Positions 1-9,014 of a stretch of DNA of 64,000 nt are shown in pieces. Source of the stretch: Coriobacteriia bacterium (GTDB lineage: Bacteria > Actinomycetota > Coriobacteriia > WRKU01 > JAENWW01). The stretch's first letter is position 1. Each line of letters opens with the position of its first letter. The stretch covers positions 62,001-126,000 of the forward strand of contig JAENWW010000001.1 of the NCBI GenBank assembly GCA_016649875.1, written 5' to 3'. A program made the translations under genes and the position numbers. Below the pieces are notes generated by a model, which was not told the DNA's origin, made no database searches, and worked only from the letters and a program-made list of their open reading frames with translations.

Positions 1-1142
1 ATACCGAGATAAGGTACTTTATTTTCACGAGCATAGCGCGCCGCGGCGATTTTACCTTCAGACCCACGCATACCGAACCCGCCGGGAACGAGGATACCGT
101 CGAAACCGGCGAGCACCGTTTCGACTTCGGTCGGCTCGATTTCCTCGGAGTCAACCCACTGGACATCGACTTTATGTCCGTGGAACACGCCCGCATGGAT
201 AAGCGCCTCGTGCACCGACAGATAGGCGTCGGGAAGCGAGACGTATTTGCCGACGAGGGCGATTCGGACTGTGCCGTCGAGTGTCGCCGCACGCTCCACA
301 TAACGATCCCAGTCGGTCATCTCGGGCTCGGCGGCCGATAGCCCCAACCTCTTGATGACTTTCTCGTCGAAATGCTGCTCACGCAATGCTTTCGGGATGG
401 CATAGATGGAGGGCATGTCGAGAGCGGTTAGAACCGAATCGTTGTCGACATCGCAGAAAAGCGCGATTTTACGAATGATGTCATCGTTGAGCTCACGCTC
501 GCTGCGACACACGATGAAGTCGGGCACAACACCGATTGAGCGAAGTTCGGCGACCGAATGCTGCGTCGGCTTGGTTTTGAGTTCTTTTGAGGCATTGAGG
601 TAAGGGATCAACGTTACGTGGACATAGCACACGTTTTCCCGACCTTTATCTTTTCGAAGTTGACGAATCGCTTCGATGAATGGCAGCGACTCGATATCGC
701 CGACGGTACCGCCGACCTCGGTAATCACGACATCGGCCCCCGATTCCTCGGCAAGTCGATTGATGCGCGATTTAATTTCGTTGGTGACATGGGGAATGAC
801 TTGCACGGTTCCGCCGAGGAAATCTCCGTGACGCTCCTTATTGATGAGCGTTTGATACACGGAACCGGCGGTCACGTTGCTGTCACGCGAAAGAGATTCA
901 TCTATGAAGCGCTCGTAATGCCCCAAATCAAGATCGGTCTCGGCGCCGTCGTCGGTCACATAGACCTCGCCGTGCTGAAAGGGACTCATGGTGCCGGGGT
1001 CCACGTTGAGATAGGGGTCGAGCTTTTGGAGAGTGACTTTGAGACCACGCGACTTCAGTAAACGTCCGAGTGAGGCTGCGGTAATTCCCTTACCGAGCGA
1101 GGAAACGACTCCTCCGGTTACAAAGATGTGTTTAGTCGTCAT
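1..1142 (-). CDS. pyrG: CTP synthase, 3' part cut by window edge
   Basis: CTP synthase converts UTP to CTP with ATP and glutamine, the last step of pyrimidine nucleotide synthesis in the cytosol. The protein begins [19 protein letters not shown], the synthetase-domain nucleotide-binding start, followed by [13 protein letters not shown] and [15 protein letters not shown], all hallmarks of the family. Near the left edge the reading frame reaches GILVPGGFG of the glutaminase domain. About 380 residues are present; the family is usually about 540, so the glutaminase active site lies outside the window. The ATG at 1142 has AAGGAG 13 nt upstream. In mycobacteria pyrG follows steA and mctB directly; here three minus-strand and two plus-strand envelope genes stand in or beside that junction. 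Confidence 0.97.
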   Translation of the reverse strand, partial: MTTKHIFVTGGVVSSLGKGITAASLGRLLKSRGLKVTLQKLDPYLNVDPGTMSPFQHGEVYVTDDGAETDLDLGHYERFIDESLSRDSNVTAGSVYQTLINKERHGDFLGGTVQVIPHVTNEIKSRINRLAEESGADVVITEVGGTVGDIESLPFIEAIRQLRKDKGRENVCYVHVTLIPYLNASKELKTKPTQHSVAELRSIGVVPDFIVCRSERELNDDIIRKIALFCDVDNDSVLTALDMPSIYAIPKALREQHFDEKVIKRLGLSAAEPEMTDWDRYVERAATLDGTVRIALVGKYVSLPDAYLSVHEALIHAGVFHGHKVDVQWVDSEEIEPTEVETVLAGFDGILVPGGFGMRGSEGKIAAARYARENKVPYLG

Positions 1143-1178
1143 GGGTAATCAAAATCTCCTTATATATCGGCAAAACAT

Positions 1179-2144
1179 CTATTTCAAATTGTCGGGCGTT
1201 TTATCGGAAACACCAGTTTTAAGTCTACCAAGATTATCGAGCTTTGAAAGAAATTTGTTTCCCTCGATAACTTTTGAGAAGGATATTTTTTCGCTCATAA
1301 GATTAAGCAGCAAGATGAGAACAAGGTAAATCGCGATAAGCGAAAAATTCAAGCCGAAGCGAGTGAGAATGTAGGCACCGACCAAAACCCCCATGGCGTT
1401 CGCCCCCGCGTCTCCGAGCATTCCCTTTTCTCTTACGTCGAGACCGACCACCACAAAAACAGGAACGAGAAGCACTGTCGCATCGGCTATGAAATGTTGC
1501 AGCGAAGGCGCAACGGGGGATGTCGGCGACAGCACGGAAAAAGCCAGCCCGATTACCGCCAAAACGCCGTAGACTTTCGACGCACGCCCCGGACGAAGGT
1601 CGGTCAAATTCAAAAGATTGCTCGTCAGCGCTATGGCGAAACCGACGAGAATCACATAGGCTATTTTTTCAAACGACGAGGAACCGTTGACGATGAACAG
1701 CTTTGCGCCGAGGCGATATGCACCATAAAGAGAGGCGAATCCGATTCCGAAGAGCTTGAGGCCTCCAGTTGTCAATTTTCCCTGAAAAAGGCTTTTGATG
1801 TGTCCTTTGAATCCCCGTGACGAACTCGATCCATACGTATCGTCGATGAAACCGAAAACGAAGGCGACGACGACGAGCAAAACGACGACACGTAAATCAA
1901 TCGTGACGATTGCGCCGAAATCGGGCGCGAAAATGCGGGATATCATTTCAAAAATCCATAAGCCGATCGCCCAAAACAACCAGACGATCCCCAAACCGTA
2001 GACGACCGTCCGCCCCGAATAATTTTTTGTATGCGCAGCCGGCGTATCTTGCAACGTCGGCCAAAACAAACGCATACCGATATAGCACGAACCGAGCGTG
2101 CATGCAATCAAGGGGATTAAAGAAATAACGGAGCTATCGAACAC
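1179..2144 (-). CDS. MraY/WecA-like polyprenyl-phosphate glycosyl-1-phosphate transferase homologue
   Basis: Polytopic membrane protein of about 320 residues with roughly eight to ten hydrophobic segments, resembling the family that moves a sugar phosphate from a UDP-sugar to a polyprenyl phosphate (MraY, WecA). It keeps the acidic pair in FGFIDDTYG. The usual second motif (N..N..DG.DGLA) reads NLLNLTDLRPGRASK, and the late motif reads GDAGANAMG. It is therefore a divergent subfamily, and its substrate cannot be read from sequence. I prefer a GTG start at 2144, which has AAGGGGG 10 nt upstream and overlaps the preceding gene by 11 nt; an ATG at 2168 in the same frame lacks a ribosome site. 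It is probably cotranscribed with the phosphatase-like gene upstream. Confidence 0.75.
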   Translation of the reverse strand: MFDSSVISLIPLIACTLGSCYIGMRLFWPTLQDTPAAHTKNYSGRTVVYGLGIVWLFWAIGLWIFEMISRIFAPDFGAIVTIDLRVVVLLVVVAFVFGFIDDTYGSSSSRGFKGHIKSLFQGKLTTGGLKLFGIGFASLYGAYRLGAKLFIVNGSSSFEKIAYVILVGFAIALTSNLLNLTDLRPGRASKVYGVLAVIGLAFSVLSPTSPVAPSLQHFIADATVLLVPVFVVVGLDVREKGMLGDAGANAMGVLVGAYILTRFGLNFSLIAIYLVLILLLNLMSEKISFSKVIEGNKFLSKLDNLGRLKTGVSDKTPDNLK

Positions 2145-4488
2145 GCCTGGATACCCCCTTGATCCCATCGAGCATCAGCCATACGATTCCACACCCGAGG
2201 TACAGAACCATCAGCGCTGGCAATACCACACCGGAATCCTCGGAAAAATAAGCCACGGCTCCCGCAATTAAAATTGCGGTCATGCCATCGGCGAAGCGCG
2301 GGTTTCTTCGCAAAGTCTCGGCAAAATCGCCGGAGGGTCGCCAGCGCATCAATCCGAGATAACCGATGACAGCCAACAATATCCATACGAAGTTCGTGTG
2401 GGTGAGCACACGTATATTCGTCTCGATTTTGCGAACGACGATATCCCAAAGTTGTACGATTCCGCCTTGCTCGGCCAAGTCGACTGAACGTGCAAGATGC
2501 GTTTCCTGCCCGCCTCCGAACTTGTCCACCAGGATAAATGCGCCGACGACAAAAACCACGAGCGCGACGATAAGCGCGACGTATTTCCACGTGATTTTTT
2601 TGTCGTTTGCTAAAATCCAGAGCAACACGAAGCCGGCGGTCGCCCAAATGGCAACGCCGACGTTTGCCCCGAGCATCGGCGACGCCGATACGAACATCAC
2701 GATGAAGCCGATGAGCGGGATGCCCCATTTTTTCATCGCTCCCACAAACCGTGTGTGCGGCCATTGGTCAAGAGCCATCACGATGGTGATGATTACCGCC
2801 CCGAATAAAACCGCCGCCCCCTCATTGCCGATACCGTAAAACCGCGCGGCGGCGATGGGCGAATAACCGAAAAAGCTCGTAAATGATGCAGGAGCTCCTA
2901 TCAACTGGTCGGCTATGATGACAAAAGATGTCACACTGCCTAAAAATATGACGGGGACGCGAGGACCGAACCGCCTGAAAAACAATACGGTGACTACCCA
3001 AAGCGCCAAGGCGACGATGAGAAACTGTGCGGTGACTTGCAGAGGCGTGCTCGGCCAGCGATACACCAAAAACATCAACCAACTCGACACCGGCACGCAT
3101 AAAACGGCCAATATGAGGAGCCGCAAAGCCCGACTAACGGCTTTAACCGAAGATTCACTCCAGTGCTCCGGTGCGCGGATTATGACGATTGCGCCGATGA
3201 CCAGAATCAGAACGGTGAATATAATGAAAATGTTGAGCACGATACCTCGGTTATTTTCAACGGCAAGCGCGGTGGCATTCATTTTTTTCAACAAATCAAA
3301 CCTGTTTGCCACAGTATTTTCGGCATGCCCGAACAAGCGAATCGAAAAATGAGAGGTGGACTGCATCGGCGTGCCGATCACTTCGACCGGCTGCTTAACT
3401 TTAAGTATATCGAGAATCGTCGAGGTGAGGTCGAGATTGGTCACCAGTCCCGGACGCTGCGTCGAGGCGGATTCGAGCACTCCCGACGCCATGTCGGAAA
3501 TGATGATCGGCCCAAACCCCGCCTTGTCGGTTTTCGGGTCGCTTGACGCCTGGGCGGCTAAAATAACCGTGTCGTTCGGGTATTGTTTTTGCGCACAAGC
3601 GTACATGTCATCGAGGGATTTCAAAGCATCGTCCCACTGGATTTTCGCCACATTTTCTGTGACGTTGCTTGCGTAGTCGTGCGCACGATAGAGATCTCCC
3701 GAATCCACTACGATAAGCCCCGGCTTATCGGAATCCATCTCACCGGCAACTTTAGCGAGTTGTTGTGAAATCGCATCGACATCGGTTCGAACGCCATAGG
3801 GAGCAAACAAATCTTGCGTCAACATATCTTCTGAGACAGTGCCGAATTCAACCGTGCCGCCTTCGTTCATCGCAGCAATCGCAGCAGGACGTACCCTGCG
3901 CACGGCATTGCTTGCATAGCCCAAATCCGAGTTGCCGATTGCCGCCGTCGAGCCACCCGCCTGTTGAATGGCACTTCCCAATGCACCGGGAACGACTTTA
4001 AACGAATTATCCGCATTCGCCGTGATGATTCGCGGCAGGCCGAGATAGACGATTCCGGCGTCGGCGGATTTCTTCCCAAACATCCGCGTATACGCATCTC
4101 CGGCATTACCGAACTCGAAACTTTCGTTTACGTTGAATGCACTGTAAGCGGATCTATTGACGAGTGCCGACGAGCCTGAAGATATGGTGAGGGCACCTTC
4201 GGCGATCGAAGGCATGCCGTCATATTCTCTGGTGAGAGAGCGCGCGTTTATGTCCCCTATCGCACCGGTTTGTGCAGCTTGAAAGATGTGGGGGGTCGTC
4301 TGCGGAGTGATATCCGCCCATGTGAGGAACGGCGCGATAATCAAAACGACGCGCGATGATTTCACGGGGCCGTTGAGACCGACTTTCCCCGTAGCCTCGC
4401 TCACCGTCGGAGATAGAGCGATGAAGACGACTAAAGAAAGTGCGAGGAAAAACGAAACAACTCTTGAGGATTTTTTTGAAATATTCAT
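2134..4488 (-). CDS. Phosphatase-superfamily-like ectodomain fused to polytopic membrane domain
   Basis: Large envelope protein of 784 residues, function unknown. Residues about 10-33 form a signal/anchor segment. Residues about 45-400 look like an extracellular alkaline-phosphatase/sulfatase-type fold: VVLIIAPFLTW, a threonine-rich TPQTTPHIF stretch, a GMPSIAEGALTISSG segment, LIVVDSGDL and a late LTSTILDIL are placed as in that superfamily. I could not confirm a full set of metal ligands. From about residue 415 there are around ten hydrophobic helices, with a conserved-looking GIGNEGAAVLFGA loop. Such an architecture suggests modification of a lipid-linked surface polymer, which fits the MraY-like gene downstream and murJ across the divergent promoter. 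The ATG at 4488 is preceded by a weak AAGG. Confidence 0.7.
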   Translation of the reverse strand: MNISKKSSRVVSFFLALSLVVFIALSPTVSEATGKVGLNGPVKSSRVVLIIAPFLTWADITPQTTPHIFQAAQTGAIGDINARSLTREYDGMPSIAEGALTISSGSSALVNRSAYSAFNVNESFEFGNAGDAYTRMFGKKSADAGIVYLGLPRIITANADNSFKVVPGALGSAIQQAGGSTAAIGNSDLGYASNAVRRVRPAAIAAMNEGGTVEFGTVSEDMLTQDLFAPYGVRTDVDAISQQLAKVAGEMDSDKPGLIVVDSGDLYRAHDYASNVTENVAKIQWDDALKSLDDMYACAQKQYPNDTVILAAQASSDPKTDKAGFGPIIISDMASGVLESASTQRPGLVTNLDLTSTILDILKVKQPVEVIGTPMQSTSHFSIRLFGHAENTVANRFDLLKKMNATALAVENNRGIVLNIFIIFTVLILVIGAIVIIRAPEHWSESSVKAVSRALRLLILAVLCVPVSSWLMFLVYRWPSTPLQVTAQFLIVALALWVVTVLFFRRFGPRVPVIFLGSVTSFVIIADQLIGAPASFTSFFGYSPIAAARFYGIGNEGAAVLFGAVIITIVMALDQWPHTRFVGAMKKWGIPLIGFIVMFVSASPMLGANVGVAIWATAGFVLLWILANDKKITWKYVALIVALVVFVVGAFILVDKFGGGQETHLARSVDLAEQGGIVQLWDIVVRKIETNIRVLTHTNFVWILLAVIGYLGLMRWRPSGDFAETLRRNPRFADGMTAILIAGAVAYFSEDSGVVLPALMVLYLGCGIVWLMLDGIKGVSRRVR

Positions 4489-4517
4489 GTACTCAATACT
4501 ACCTTATCAACCCCGCG

Positions 4518-4532
4518 TAAGCACTTTGCTTA
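4518..4532. promoter_or_regulatory. 15-bp palindrome in divergent intergenic region
   Basis: TAAGCA-CTT-TGCTTA is a perfect inverted repeat with a 3-nt centre. It lies between the divergent phosphatase-like gene and murJ, about 30 nt upstream of the former and about 110 nt upstream of the murJ ATG. A TACAAT -10-like box for murJ lies at about 4543-4548, just beside it. An operator shared by both promoters is possible. A chance short palindrome cannot be excluded. Confidence 0.35.
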
Positions 4533-4642
4533 ACTGATAAGCTACAATAGATTGACATAAATCGCATACAGGGAAGTGCCACATTTCTGAAAATCTATCC
4601 ATAGAAGACGAAACGCCCGACGTAGCTCGTTCGACGGCGATT

Positions 4643-6232
4643 ATGTCGATGGCGACCCTTTTATCACGTATCACGGGATTCGTGCGTATTTGGGCCACGG
4701 CCATGGCGCTAGGCGTGGGCGTAATCGCCTCCGGTTACAATATCGCCAATAACGTGCCCAATATGATTTTCGAGCTCGTCGCAGGCGGTATCCTCTCTTC
4801 GCTGTTCATCCCGACCTACATGGATGTCAAAAGAGAACGTGGCGAAGAGGGCGCATGGAAATTTGCGAGCCATATCTTCAACATCTTCATAATCATGCTC
4901 GGCGTGGTGGCACTCATCGGTACGTTGTTTCCGGGACCTTTCATTTGGACGCAAACATTTCGCGACAGTGCATCTTCGGTACAGGTGCGCCAAACGGCAA
5001 GCTTCCTCTTCCGCTTTTTCGCCATTCAAGTGGTTTTATACGGCGGAGGTATGGTCATACAGGCAGTGCTCAATGCCAACCGTAAGTTTTTGTGGCCGGC
5101 GCTGGGGCCGGTTTTCAATAACCTCGTTGTAATCGCGACCATGTTCTACGTCGCCACGCAGCCCCTCAATCGGCATACCCTCATCGTCATGGCGGTAGGA
5201 ACCACCTTGGGCGTGGCTGCGATGTTCATCGTCATGCTTCCCTCGCTCTCGAAGACGAAATTGCGCTATTCGTTCAAATTGGGCCTTCGCGACCCGGCAA
5301 TTAAAAAAATGATGATTCTCGCGGTACCCGGTCTTTTTTACGTGATCACGAATCTGATTACCGTATCTTTTCGAAATGCCTCCGCGCAAGCCGTTTCCGG
5401 CTCGGGCGCATCGGTCATGTCATATGCATGGACGTGGTATCAACTCCCCTACGGCATTCTCGCCGTGGCATTGGCGACGGCCCTTTTCACCGAGCTCTCC
5501 GAGCACGCGAGCGCACATGACACCGTGAAGTTCAAGGAAACTCTCTCAAGCGGACTGCGACAAACCGCGCTACTGATCATGCCGGCGGCCGGATTGCTTT
5601 ATGCCCTCGCCACTCCGTTGGTGACCCTCTACACTACCGGGCGGTTTAAAGCCGACAGTGTCCCCTTAGTCGCCGGTGTCTTGCGCACCTGGGCGCTCGC
5701 GCTCACTTTTTATGCGTGTATGATGTTCGTACTTCGCTGTTTTTACTCTTTGAAAGACACGAAAACCCCGGCAATGGCAAACATTCTCACGAGCTTCATC
5801 CAAATCGGCGGTTACATGATACTGACAACCGGAATCGGGACGTGGAGAGGATTCGGGCTCAAAGGAATTCCTTTTTCCGATTTGATTTTTTGCCTTTTGC
5901 AGTTTTCGCTTCTGCTTTATTTACTGCGCAAAAAAATCGGTGCGTTCGACATCACAACTTTCATTTCGGTCTTTGTGCGGATGGGAATCGCCACTGTCAT
6001 CGCAACCGCATCCGTCATGGTGTTCGTATCCTACGCCTCACCGTATTTCGCCGATTCGGGCGGAGCGCTCAGTCTCTCCGGTTCGGTTCTCATCATCATC
6101 ATCGGAGCCGTGCTCGGACTCACGATATCGTTTGGACTGGCAACCCTCTTCCAAGTAAAAGACGTGGTGAAGGCCAAGCAACTTCTCGTTTCGCTGTTCC
6201 ATAAAATTCTCGGAAAAAGAAAGAGCTCATAA
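4643..6232 (+). CDS. murJ: Lipid II flippase MurJ
   Basis: MurJ (MviN) family membrane protein that flips lipid II across the cytoplasmic membrane during peptidoglycan synthesis. The protein has the MATLLSRITGFVR start, the NNVPNMIFELVAGGILSSLFIP segment (quoted in two parts: NNVPNMIFELV and AGGILSSLFIP), and about 13-14 hydrophobic segments over 529 residues, the normal size. ATG 4643 is the first standard start in the frame, but it has no ribosome site. The frame stays open upstream back to 4556 and encodes a family-like VARSTAIMS just before it, so the true start may be a non-standard codon such as ATT at 4583. It is divergent from the phosphatase-like gene and followed 5 nt later by a glycosyltransferase. 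Confidence 0.92.
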   Translation: MSMATLLSRITGFVRIWATAMALGVGVIASGYNIANNVPNMIFELVAGGILSSLFIPTYMDVKRERGEEGAWKFASHIFNIFIIMLGVVALIGTLFPGPFIWTQTFRDSASSVQVRQTASFLFRFFAIQVVLYGGGMVIQAVLNANRKFLWPALGPVFNNLVVIATMFYVATQPLNRHTLIVMAVGTTLGVAAMFIVMLPSLSKTKLRYSFKLGLRDPAIKKMMILAVPGLFYVITNLITVSFRNASAQAVSGSGASVMSYAWTWYQLPYGILAVALATALFTELSEHASAHDTVKFKETLSSGLRQTALLIMPAAGLLYALATPLVTLYTTGRFKADSVPLVAGVLRTWALALTFYACMMFVLRCFYSLKDTKTPAMANILTSFIQIGGYMILTTGIGTWRGFGLKGIPFSDLIFCLLQFSLLLYLLRKKIGAFDITTFISVFVRMGIATVIATASVMVFVSYASPYFADSGGALSLSGSVLIIIIGAVLGLTISFGLATLFQVKDVVKAKQLLVSLFHKILGKRKSS

Positions 6233-6237
6233 CGCCT

Positions 6238-6912
6238 ATGAAAGTCATTGCGCTCGTCCCGGCACATAATGAACAAGATCGTATCGCCAATACCGTCGGC
6301 GCGATACTCGGCGTCGCTTCCATTGCAAGTTGCATCGTCATAGACGACGGCAGCCGCGACGACACGGCGCAAATCGCCGAAGAAGCCGGAGCCCGGGTCA
6401 TACGTCTCGTTAATAATGTCGGAAAAGGAGCGGCCCTCGAGGTCGCCGCAAAACGCTGTGAAGACGCAGACATCATCGTGCTCCTCGACGGAGACCTCGG
6501 AATCTCCGCGCAGCAAGCTGATCTCTTAGTGGCCTCCATTCTCAAAGGAGAGGCCGACATGAGCATCGCGCGTTTCCCAACTCCTGCGGGAAAAGCCGGT
6601 TTCGGACTTGTGAAGAATATGGCGCGCCGGCAAATCGCGGCCATGGGCAACGGATTCGATGCACAGGCACCGCTCTCCGGGCAACGCGCGATGACGAGAG
6701 CGTGTCTCGACGCGATTCGCCCCTTCAGTTCGGGCTACGGTGTCGAGGTCGGGCTCACCATAAGGGCGTTGCGCAAAGGCTATCGACTCACGGAAGTGGA
6801 AACGACCATGTCGCATGCGGCCACCGGACGTGACGTTTCAGGCTTCATACATCGCGGGAAGCAGTTCGTCCATATCGGCCTCGCGTTGGTCAAACTCAGA
6901 TTCGAAAAGTGA
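6238..6912 (+). CDS. Family 2 glycosyltransferase
   Basis: Cytosolic or membrane-associated GT-A fold glycosyltransferase of 224 residues. It opens MKVIALVPAHNEQDRI, then IVIDDGSRDDT (nucleotide binding), NVGKGAALE, and the metal-binding DxD-type motif in IVLLDGDLG. This pattern is that of the dolichyl-phosphate-mannose synthase and GpgS-like group. There is no C-terminal membrane helix. It starts 5 nt after murJ and is surely in the same operon, so a role in making a surface polysaccharide or lipid-linked sugar is likely; donor and acceptor are unknown. It converges on steB, 6 nt away. Confidence 0.88.
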   Translation: MKVIALVPAHNEQDRIANTVGAILGVASIASCIVIDDGSRDDTAQIAEEAGARVIRLVNNVGKGAALEVAAKRCEDADIIVLLDGDLGISAQQADLLVASILKGEADMSIARFPTPAGKAGFGLVKNMARRQIAAMGNGFDAQAPLSGQRAMTRACLDAIRPFSSGYGVEVGLTIRALRKGYRLTEVETTMSHAATGRDVSGFIHRGKQFVHIGLALVKLRFEK

Positions 6913-6918
6913 TTCCTC

Positions 6919-7800
6919 TTATTTCGTTGTAGTTTTTGCCGTTGTGGGCTCTATCGTCTTGAACTGCGGATAGAGGCTTTTCGCGCCCGCCGGCGTGCCA
7001 TAAAGGCCTGCGGATGCACCGTTGTTCAGACTGGCTATGGTATAAATACCTATCGAAGATCCGAGCATATTCGTCGAAGATATCTTTTGCTTCCAGCCGG
7101 CTTCGGCCAAAATATCATTCCCGTGAAACGTCGAGGCACAAATCGTCGGATAACTCGCCTTATTGAAGGCTCCAGCTATTGCCATTCCCAGCTCATCGAC
7201 GGTCTTCCCGTCGATGGCGGTATCGATGATTCCCGCCACTCCGTTAAACGAATCGATGTTGTCGATGGTAAGGACACCCTCGTCGACCAGCGCTTTCGTA
7301 AGCGGCTTATCGGTCTTTCCACCGAGCACCCACTCTTTTGCCAGTGTGGTGCCGATGGCGGTGTAGGGGTCGGATGTCCCCTCGGCAGTCATTATCGGAG
7401 CTAAAAGCTGATTTACTTTCGAAGAGCTGTTTTTCCGGTCGTACTTGACGGCGCTCAAAGTGATCTGCACCGACGTTCCACCGGCCGCGACAATCGCTTT
7501 GCGCGCACTATCGTCTGCCTTGACATCCAGTCCGATGACACCGATTGTTTTTCCCGAGAGGGTGCCTTTAATTGCCTGCGCGCCTAAATCACTGGCAAAC
7601 TCCTGGTATGTGCCGAGGTCGGCGTTAAGCTGTGTGTTCTCTTTTCTGATGGAGGCGAATTCTTGCTTGATACCGTTGACGATTGCAGATTGTCCGAGGG
7701 TCGAAGTCTTATCGACAACGAGTCCGCCGAGTATCAATCCCAATGCGAGAGCCAAAAACACCGAGACGAGAGATGCTACATGATAGCGAAGGTTATACAT
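6919..7800 (-). CDS. steB: SteB/MctB family envelope protein
   Basis: Member of the family called MctB in mycobacteria (linked to copper handling) and SteB in corynebacteria (linked to cell division with SteA). The N-terminus MYNLRYHVASLVSVFLAL is typical: a short cytoplasmic part and one membrane helix (about residues 8-30), then a coiled coil (about 45-70) and an extracytoplasmic alpha/beta domain with KTIGVIGLD. The C-terminal tail is rich in Thr, Ala and Lys. Length is 293 residues. GAGGAGA lies 11 nt before the ATG. It follows steA by 24 nt, as in other actinobacteria. Whether it acts in copper export or in division here cannot be told. Confidence 0.85.
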   Translation of the reverse strand: MYNLRYHVASLVSVFLALALGLILGGLVVDKTSTLGQSAIVNGIKQEFASIRKENTQLNADLGTYQEFASDLGAQAIKGTLSGKTIGVIGLDVKADDSARKAIVAAGGTSVQITLSAVKYDRKNSSSKVNQLLAPIMTAEGTSDPYTAIGTTLAKEWVLGGKTDKPLTKALVDEGVLTIDNIDSFNGVAGIIDTAIDGKTVDELGMAIAGAFNKASYPTICASTFHGNDILAEAGWKQKISSTNMLGSSIGIYTIASLNNGASAGLYGTPAGAKSLYPQFKTIEPTTAKTTTK

Positions 7801-7824
7801 TGAAATATTCTCCTCAAAAGCCTT

Positions 7825-8952
7825 TTATATGCCGAGTAACAGTCTAATGCGTACGACCAATAATGAAAAATCGGAGCGAATCAGTGGAGACAAGAACACC
7901 AGGACGACGACGACCACGAGGGCTGCGACGACGAGTACCATCAGATACCCCGCCGACACGGTGGAACGATACAGCTTGTTCACACCTTTTGCATCCACGA
8001 GTTTCGGACCGACCTTAAGACGCACGAGGAAAGAAGATGCCATCCCTTTGCGCCCCTTATCCAGATATTCGACGAGATTGGCGTGCGTCCCCACGGCGAC
8101 GATAAGGTCGGCTCCGTTCTCCCATGCGAGCAAAAGTGCGAGATCCTCGCTGGTCGCCGCCAACGGCCACACCAGCGTCCTGGCGCCCACACCGAGCTTC
8201 TCCAGTCGTTCAAGACCGGGAGCATTGCCGTCGACATAAGCGTGCACCACCAATTCGGCACCGCTCGTCAACGCCTTATCGGTGACAGAGTCCATATCTC
8301 CGATTATGATGTCGGGTTTAAACCCGGCTTCGATAATCGCGTCGGCGCCGCCGTCCACCCCGATAAGTACCGGCTTCATTTCACGAATATAAGGTTTAAG
8401 CGTCTCGATATCTTCTTTGAAATCATATCCTCGGACGACCACCAGTACGTGACGCCCATACATGGTCGTCTGTATATCGGGAGTCCACATATCGTTGGTC
8501 AGAATGTCTTTTTCTTTTTCCAAGTACTCTATGGTGTTGCGGGCGAATCTGTCGAGCTGTACACCGATGTTGTCTTTCGATGCTTCAAGCGCCGCCTCGA
8601 TTGATGCCACCGACAAATGCGTCCCCGTCGCGACGACGCGCCCTTTGAGAAGTACGTCGTTGCCGTCGACGACGATTTCGTCATTCTCTTTGATGGCATC
8701 GAAAATTTCTTTGCCCGTATTGTCAATTATCACAACGCCACCACGAGCTAAAATAAGGGGGCCGATGTTGGGATATGCGCCCGAAATGGAGGTGGCCGCA
8801 TTGATGACGACCTCGACACCGCTCTCTAAAAGCGTCTCGGCGCTCACACGATCCATATCTTCGTGATCGATGATCGCAATGTCTGAAGCATCGAGCCGTT
8901 TGACCAAATCTTTGGTTCGCTTGTCGAGCTTAGCGATACCCTCATAGCGCAT
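7825..8952 (-). CDS. steA: SteA-like cytokinesis/cell-envelope regulator
   Basis: SteA family protein, 375 residues. It has the typical start IAKLDKRTKDLVKRL followed by IAIIDHEDMDRVSAETLL. The middle carries a thiamine-pyrophosphokinase-like nucleotide-binding core, GVDGGADAIIEAGFKPDIIIGDMDSV (seen as GVDGGADAIIEAG and KPDIIIGDMDSV). One strong membrane helix lies near the C-terminus (about residues 335-358). In corynebacteria SteA works with SteB at the membrane during cell separation. It sits between recN and steB as in most actinobacteria, and GGAAGGTG precedes the ATG. No enzymatic activity has been assigned from sequence. Confidence 0.88.
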   Translation of the reverse strand: MRYEGIAKLDKRTKDLVKRLDASDIAIIDHEDMDRVSAETLLESGVEVVINAATSISGAYPNIGPLILARGGVVIIDNTGKEIFDAIKENDEIVVDGNDVLLKGRVVATGTHLSVASIEAALEASKDNIGVQLDRFARNTIEYLEKEKDILTNDMWTPDIQTTMYGRHVLVVVRGYDFKEDIETLKPYIREMKPVLIGVDGGADAIIEAGFKPDIIIGDMDSVTDKALTSGAELVVHAYVDGNAPGLERLEKLGVGARTLVWPLAATSEDLALLLAWENGADLIVAVGTHANLVEYLDKGRKGMASSFLVRLKVGPKLVDAKGVNKLYRSTVSAGYLMVLVVAALVVVVVLVFLSPLIRSDFSLLVVRIRLLLGI

Positions 8953-9014
8953 GAGCGCACCTTCCCGTAAGATAACTGAAATTGCTGCAACCGTTCAATT
9001 TTAACACGTGCAAT

